A stretch of DNA of 64,000 nt, taken from positions 4,278,001 to 4,342,000 of the forward strand of contig NZ_PYFT01000001.1 of the NCBI RefSeq assembly GCF_003023845.1, in the 5' to 3' direction. Position 1 is the stretch's first letter. Each line of letters starts with the position of its first letter. The translations under genes and the position numbers were made by a program. A model generated the notes under the pieces. It did not search any database. It was not told the DNA's origin and saw nothing but the letters and a program-made list of their open reading frames with translations. Source of the stretch: Adhaeribacter arboris (GTDB lineage Bacteria > Bacteroidota > Bacteroidia > Cytophagales > Hymenobacteraceae). Below are positions 59,528 through 64,000 of this stretch, piece after piece.

Positions 59528-59806
59528 TTAGCTTATATCGAGCATGCAGTTATCCAGGTATTTAACTGCTTCTTTTTCCGATAATATCTCGTAGGTAGTT
59601 TGTAACGACATATCCACTAACCGGAAAGTAGTTATTTCGAGAAGGTAAACTCCGGAACCGGTGCGGTAAACGGCAAAAGTATCTGGTATATATGTTTGAT
59701 CTTGTAAAAATTCCTCGGAACGGATAACGCCTACTGCCAGCTGTTCAAACATATCAATCTTAAAAATTTGTCCGCAAACAGTAGTAATAGAATTAGAAAG
59801 TGCCAT
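59528..59806 (-). CDS. Small protein of unknown function
   Basis: 92 residues, mixed beta/alpha pattern (FAVYRTGSGVYLLEITTFRL, QTTYEILSEKEAVKYLDN). No signal peptide or known domain. It is followed by the alginate-lyase-like gene on the same strand, about 120 bp further on. Coding status rests on length and normal composition. Confidence 0.6.
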   Translation of the reverse strand: MALSNSITTVCGQIFKIDMFEQLAVGVIRSEEFLQDQTYIPDTFAVYRTGSGVYLLEITTFRLVDMSLQTTYEILSEKEAVKYLDNCMLDIS

Positions 59807-60203
59807 GACTAATGGTAATTAGAACAACCAAATAAGTGAGTTTAACGGAAAATACTTATACGATAATTCCAAGGATTAGCTTCACTAAATATATTTACAT
59901 ATTAATAATTAATTGTTATTTATTGAGGAAATTTTATTTATTTTACTTTTTTGCTTTACTTATCTAATTGTAATTTAAACTTTTAACTAATAAATAGTGC
60001 CTCCTAAATAATTTTAACCTTACTTTTTTCTCGTTGTAATGCTTAATTACTTCCTCTCTTTCGCCAGATAATTTTGATTAATCTTGCGTTTAAACAGTTT
60101 TAGCGGCCCAAATATAAAATTGTGTTGGCTTATAGCAGCTTAAGCTTTATTATCCGGGATTGCGTACGTAGATACTTTATGGCCTAATCCACGCAACTAC
60201 GTT
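59807..60203. other. Divergent intergenic region, nothing distinct
   Basis: 397 bp, AT-rich, between divergent genes, presumably holding two promoters. No hairpin or exact -33/-7 pair was found. Confidence 0.5.
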
Positions 60204-61244
60204 ATGGATTCTTTGTATCAAACTCTTATCATTCGCGAAATCAGGGAAGAAGCAAAAGAAGTAAAAACATTTTATTTTGAAGAAAACCCAGCTAGTAAAA
60301 TTGTTTATGAGTCCGGGCAATACTTAACCTTAGTCCGGCAAACCCCTACCGGCGAAATCCGACGCTCTTATTCTATAACTTCCTCACCGATGTTATCCGA
60401 ACCTCTAGCTATTGGCGTAAAGCGAATTGATAATGGCCTTTTTTCCCGGTATTTAATCGATCATGCTAAACCCGGCGAGGTAGTATATACCACCGGCGCG
60501 GGCGGTTTTTTTACCTTGCCTCCGGATATTAGTACGTATAAACACGTTTTCTTTTGCGCCGCCGGGAGCGGAATTACGCCCATTTACTCTTTACTAAAAA
60601 CAATTTTACACGCGCACCCAGCTTTAAATGTAACTTTAATTTACAGTAACCATTCGGTTGAGGATACTATTTTTTGGGACGAACTTCAACAATTGGCGCA
60701 GCGTTTTCCGGAAGAGTTACAGCTAGAATTTCTATTTAGTAACAACCCTAACTTGAACCGGGCCCGGCTACACAAATCTTTATTGCATACTTTCTGGCAA
60801 CAATACGTGGCAATTCCTCCGGAACAAGTGCTAAGCTATATTTGTGGCCCTTTAAATTACATGCGCATGTGTACCTACGCTTTACGCGAAATGGGTGTAC
60901 CGGCTAACAATATCCGTAAAGAAAATTTTAACACCGATAAACCTGTTCTCCACAATGAGCCGCCCGATACGGAACCGCATTTAGTAACTATAAACTATCG
61001 GCACCAGCAATTCTCCTTAGTAGTACAATACCCGAAAACTATTTTACAAACGGCAAAAGAGGCCGGCATTATATTACCCTATAGTTGCGAGGCCGGCCGG
61101 TGCGGCAACTGTGTAGCGCAGTGTATTCAGGGGAAAGTTTGGCTGGCGTACAACGAAGTACTTACAGATAAGGAATTAGCCAATGGATTAACGCTTACCT
61201 GCGTGGGTTATCCGGTAAAAGGAGACGTTTTGTTACGTATGTAA
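60204..61244 (+). CDS. Ferredoxin-NADP reductase-type flavoprotein with a C-terminal [2Fe-2S] domain
   Basis: 346 residues. An FAD-binding domain with RRSYSITSSP, an NAD(P)-binding domain starting HVFFCAAGSGITPIYSLL, then YICGPLNYMRMC, and a plant-type ferredoxin domain with Cys295, Cys300 and Cys303 (PYSCEAGRCGNC) plus a fourth cysteine in LTCVGYP. This layout is that of PaaE/HmpX-type reductases, which feed electrons from NAD(P)H to a mono- or dioxygenase. No oxygenase gene lies beside it, so the partner is unknown. Confidence 0.9.
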   Translation: MDSLYQTLIIREIREEAKEVKTFYFEENPASKIVYESGQYLTLVRQTPTGEIRRSYSITSSPMLSEPLAIGVKRIDNGLFSRYLIDHAKPGEVVYTTGAGGFFTLPPDISTYKHVFFCAAGSGITPIYSLLKTILHAHPALNVTLIYSNHSVEDTIFWDELQQLAQRFPEELQLEFLFSNNPNLNRARLHKSLLHTFWQQYVAIPPEQVLSYICGPLNYMRMCTYALREMGVPANNIRKENFNTDKPVLHNEPPDTEPHLVTINYRHQQFSLVVQYPKTILQTAKEAGIILPYSCEAGRCGNCVAQCIQGKVWLAYNEVLTDKELANGLTLTCVGYPVKGDVLLRM

Positions 61245-61317
61245 GTAATTTGGCTTCAACGAAAAAAATTTAGGAATTGGACTAAATTCCTTTGCCTAAA
61301 AAGATAAACTTACTAAC

Positions 61318-61659
61318 TCAAGAGCGCTTAATTACTTTGGCTAATGGTTGTGCTTTCGCTTTACATAGCATTATATAAGGGTTCTGAACCGGCTGAACAG
61401 ATGCACCAACATTAGCTCTTTTAAAAGCTACCGGATTGGCGCTGGCCTTATGTAACCAGTTGGTCATGTTGTCGGCTACCAGGATGATGCCTTTAAATGA
61501 GTTTTGCTTCACCGGCGCATTCGGGTAATTAGTTGCTCGCATCGTAGTATTTTGAGCCATGCTGGTAAATACTGGCAATAGGATAGCCGCAACAAGTATA
61601 TTAAGTGTTATCCATTTCTTCCATCCGGAAGAAAAAAGGAGTGGTTTTGTTGGCTTCAT
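61318..61659 (-). CDS. Small secreted protein of unknown function
   Basis: 113 residues with a signal peptide (hydrophobic residues about 17-34, cleavage near SMAQN). The mature part is short, basic and lacks known motifs. A very good promoter precedes it (61694-61723), which supports a real expressed gene. Confidence 0.7.
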   Translation of the reverse strand: MKPTKPLLFSSGWKKWITLNILVAAILLPVFTSMAQNTTMRATNYPNAPVKQNSFKGIILVADNMTNWLHKASANPVAFKRANVGASVQPVQNPYIMLCKAKAQPLAKVIKRS

Positions 61660-61693
61660 GGCATTAAAATTTAAAATATCACATTCAACAGTA

Positions 61694-61723
61694 CAAAGAT
61701 AAACATAGTATTATGTATTACAA
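61694..61723 (-). promoter_or_regulatory. Complete Bacteroidota promoter
   Basis: Minus strand: TTG (61723-61721), 19-bp spacer, TATCTTTG (61701-61694). Both elements and the spacing match the TTG-N19-TAnnTTTG pattern. It lies 35 bp before the ATG at 61659. Confidence 0.75.
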
Positions 61724-61760
61724 GGTACTTTACGGAAATTTTATCTGGAGGTTAATAAAA

Positions 61761-61785
61761 AAGGCTACCTTTTTTAGGTAGCCTT
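61761..61785 (-). terminator. Terminator of msrA
   Basis: Arms 61761-61770 and 61776-61785 (10 bp perfect) around a 5-base loop; on the minus strand a T-run follows. Confidence 0.8.
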
Positions 61786-61810
61786 CCAAAAATACTTTTT
61801 CCTCAGCTAT

Positions 61811-62482
61811 TTAGCTGGTCCTAGTTTTTAGTTTCGCCTTAAACTGTTTCTCAAATTTGTGCACTTTAGGAGCTGTAACCGATTGAACATACGGATTATT
61901 CGGATTGTGCTCGTAATAATCCTGGTGATAATCTTCGGCGGGGTAAAATATTTTATAAGGCTGCAGCTGGGTAACTATGCGATTAGGAAAAGCTTTTTTT
62001 GCCTCCAGTTCTTTCATATAAGCAACAGCTTGCTGCTTTTGCTGGTCGTTGTGGTAAAATATAGCCGACCGGTATTGCTTGCCTACATCAGGTCCCTGGC
62101 GGTTTAACGTAGTAGGATCATGGGTAGCAAAAAATACTTCGAGTAATTCTGGATAAGTAACCTGCTTCGGATCAAAATAAATTTGCACCGATTCGGCATG
62201 TCCCGTCTCACCCGAACCCACTTGCTCATAGGTAGGATTTTTTTCCGGACCACCAGTATAACCAGAAATTACCCGATCCACACCTCTTAAACGCTCAAAT
62301 ACTGCTTCGGTACACCAAAAACAACCACCCGCAAAAGTGGCTATTTCTAATCCTTTTGCTTTTATCTCGGCTGCTGAAAGGGGTGGGAGAGCCGGAGTGG
62401 CTACCGGTTTCGTTTTACCTTCTGTGCAGGACTGCAACACCAGCAACAAGAAAGCCATTACATTTAAAAATATACGATTCAT
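61811..62482 (-). CDS. msrA: Peptide methionine sulfoxide reductase, lipoprotein form
   Basis: 223 residues. The signal ends in lipobox LQSC (Cys19), so the enzyme is membrane-anchored outside the cytoplasm. The active site is GGCFWC, with catalytic Cys54. GYTGGPEKNPTYEQVGSGETGHAE and AEDYHQDYY are also diagnostic. It reduces methionine-S-sulfoxide in oxidised proteins of the envelope. No MsrB partner is fused or adjacent. The two C-terminal recycling cysteines of E. coli MsrA are absent, so reduction may need another thiol donor. Confidence 0.94.
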   Translation of the reverse strand: MNRIFLNVMAFLLLVLQSCTEGKTKPVATPALPPLSAAEIKAKGLEIATFAGGCFWCTEAVFERLRGVDRVISGYTGGPEKNPTYEQVGSGETGHAESVQIYFDPKQVTYPELLEVFFATHDPTTLNRQGPDVGKQYRSAIFYHNDQQKQQAVAYMKELEAKKAFPNRIVTQLQPYKIFYPAEDYHQDYYEHNPNNPYVQSVTAPKVHKFEKQFKAKLKTRTS

Positions 62483-62915
62483 GCTTTTAATTATATAATG
62501 TGTGATAAGTCAAATGCTTAGCACTCCTATTACAACACTTAAGAACGTATCTTAATTTAATTATTGCTAAATTTATTTGATTCAGCTATATGGTTTTATA
62601 GAACCGCTAAACCAACAAAGAATGTACGAAATAAACGGGTTATTAGCTTTACCAAAATAAAAGCAACACAAGTATTCAGCAAGAAGTTAACCGTTTACCC
62701 GTAAATAAGTTTAATAATTCTTATATTTCTACAATCGGAAATAATTACCGAGAACACGAATATTCCTTTCTTCAAAATCCGTCATATTGGCGCTTTATTC
62801 GGTTAATTAAAGACATATTGGCTTTTTACAGTCTTTCCTTCCGCCTATTTGTGGCCCTTGGTCGGCTGGTATACCATTTGCATAAATCCCAGTACAATAT
62901 TACTTGGAGATAGAG
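62483..62915. other. Divergent intergenic region
   Basis: 433 bp, AT-rich, between msrA and the Hsp20-like gene. No gene or clear hairpin was found; promoters for both flanking genes must lie here. Confidence 0.5.
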
Positions 62916-63299
62916 ATGAAGTTAATTAAAAATAAAGAATTCTTACAGCAAATTGCCCATCAGATTGACGTGTTAAATACGCTGGGCGGCGGAATTAGCC
63001 TGCCCCAGGTAGAGGTAGATAAACACGAAAAAGGGGCTATTATTCGGGTGGCTATTCCCTCGGTAAGCCCGGAAGCTTACCAGATTGCGTTAGACCAAAA
63101 CCAATTAACCGTTATGGCCACGCATCGTTTAGATAACGATTCTGAGGCAGTTTTTCCTTTGTTCAGCCAGCATTTTATGCTGCCCCCACAAGTAGATTTA
63201 TCGCGGATCGATGCTGTGTTTACTGACCAAGAGCTACAGGTTCGTTTACCGTATCACACCTCGGTTTACAAAACCCGGAACATTGAAATTAAATATTAA
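62916..63299 (+). CDS. Hsp20/alpha-crystallin-like protein
   Basis: 127 residues from ATG 62916; TTG 62904 is an alternative. The middle and C-terminus follow the alpha-crystallin beta-sandwich pattern: GAIIRVAIPSVSPEAYQIAL, QNQLTVMATH, FSQHFMLPPQVDLSRIDAVF and ELQVRLPY. The usual C-terminal I-x-I/V is weak, ending IEIKY. The family prevents aggregation of unfolded proteins. A terminator follows. Confidence 0.7.
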   Translation: MKLIKNKEFLQQIAHQIDVLNTLGGGISLPQVEVDKHEKGAIIRVAIPSVSPEAYQIALDQNQLTVMATHRLDNDSEAVFPLFSQHFMLPPQVDLSRIDAVFTDQELQVRLPYHTSVYKTRNIEIKY

Positions 63300-63322
63300 T
63301 CCAGCTAAATAAAAGAAACACG

Positions 63323-63345
63323 AAGGATACTTAAAAGGTATCCTT
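63323..63345 (+). terminator. Terminator of the Hsp20-like gene
   Basis: Arms aaggatac (63323-63330) and gtatcctt (63338-63345), followed by TTTTTATTTTT. Confidence 0.8.
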
Positions 63346-63534
63346 TTTTATTTTTAGATAATTTAAACAAGCTCCGCTTGAACAATAGCTATTTGGTAAA
63401 ATAAATCTTATTATAACTATAGACTTTTTAAAGTTGGTATTCAACAGAAAGTTTTAGTTGGTTATTCACATAAATCTATGAAAAACGCTTACTTTGCTCC
63501 ATACGCTAATCGGCGTTAAATTCATTTATTTTAC

Positions 63535-64000
63535 ATGAAAAAATACCTTTTACTACTTTTACTCGGCCTGTTTTCACCATTTTCGTGGGGGCAAATTGCT
63601 CCAACGGATATTCAGGAACCCGGTTTGTTTATTGGTTTAAACAATGGTCAACGAGTATATGCCCGCAAGCTGCAAATTAAATCGCCTCTTTTTAAGAAAA
63701 CTTTTGTGCTAATAAACGATTCCGCGCAGTACGACATGTCCAATGTGCAATATTTTCAGGATGAAGAAGGATTTTATACCCGCATAAGCAACAACAAACG
63801 CTCTGATTTTGCCAAAAGAGTTTCAGTAGGTAAAATTTCTAAATTCTATACTTCTAAAACCAGCTACGATAATTATTACCCCGGCATGTATGGTTATGGC
63901 TACGGTGGTTACGGGTACGGCATGCCTTCTACCCGCCAGGTTTATTATTTCTCGAAAGATGGTGGTCCGCTGGCGGATATGAATTACCAGAATTTGCGGC
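63535..64000 (+). CDS. Secreted protein of unknown function, N-terminal part (continues past window edge)
   Basis: ATG 63535 opens a frame that stays open to the right edge (155 residues seen). Signal peptide MKKYLLLLLLGLFSPFSWGQ, then a beta-rich mature part with a glycine/tyrosine stretch (YGYGYGGYGYGM) near residues 120-135 and a KLQIKSPLFKKTFVLIND segment. I do not recognise the family. Confidence 0.8.
   Translation, partial: MKKYLLLLLLGLFSPFSWGQIAPTDIQEPGLFIGLNNGQRVYARKLQIKSPLFKKTFVLINDSAQYDMSNVQYFQDEEGFYTRISNNKRSDFAKRVSVGKISKFYTSKTSYDNYYPGMYGYGYGGYGYGMPSTRQVYYFSKDGGPLADMNYQNLR

Overview
The window looks like the chromosome of a Bacteroidota bacterium of the Cytophagales, probably Hymenobacteraceae (Adhaeribacter/Hymenobacter-like; the genus is inference). 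The signs are type IX secretion (T9SS) C-terminal sorting domains, GEVED domains, DUF4249 and DUF4270 lipoproteins, an STN/carboxypeptidase-regulatory TonB receptor, a bacterial GGGP-synthase homologue, and promoters of the TTG-N19/20-TAnnTTTG type. No tRNA, rRNA, CRISPR array, prophage or insertion sequence was recognised.

Region 1 (1-24 kb) is a cluster of six giant same-strand paralogues (the leftmost is cut by the window edge), built from roughly 60-residue repeats with the pattern WDKT(I/F)GG...DGGYILGGSS...SGDKS...DYWIVKL. The repeats occur in blocks of seven: 7-Ig-7-7 (1181-5803), 7-Ig-6-7 (6144-10553), 7-7 (12487-15489), metalloprotease-PPC-GEVED-7 (16064-19624) and 7-GEVED-7 (20411-23845). 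The last block always begins WNxR(Y/F)GG and is followed by a T9SS sorting domain. The natural reading is strings of seven-bladed beta-propellers exported by T9SS. The 6144-10553 copy has an in-frame TAG that cuts off its sorting domain. A lone LuxR-type regulator (11514-12290) sits inside the cluster, 49 bp downstream of a perfect 20-bp palindrome.

Region 2 (24-39 kb) holds a dicarboxylate symporter gene with an apparent 1-base T-run frameshift, a secreted unknown protein, an outer-membrane set (TonB receptor, DUF4249 lipoprotein, MG2/plug protein), catalase, a small protein broken by TGA, a DnaJ-TPR membrane protein, a holin-like membrane gene, a companion gene broken in a poly-A run, and GGGP synthase.

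Region 3 (39-50 kb) is mostly housekeeping: an AraC regulator, acyl-CoA dehydrogenase, a minus-strand operon panC-panD-flippase-rfaE2-Zn peptidase, and a plus-strand set of starch-synthase-like protein, DUF4270 lipoprotein and glmS.

Region 4 (49-64 kb) holds a 3-hydroxyacyl-CoA dehydrogenase-like protein, RidA, a YihY-type membrane protein, gltX, an AIM24-family protein, a GH3-like protein, lptB, an alginate-lyase-like protein, a ferredoxin-reductase-like flavoprotein, lipoprotein MsrA, an Hsp20-like protein and the start of a secreted protein that leaves the window. Several intergenic hairpins are convincing terminators.

Four genes appear disrupted (two nonsense codons, two homopolymer frameshifts). 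Sequencing error, decay and phase variation cannot be told apart from this sequence alone.
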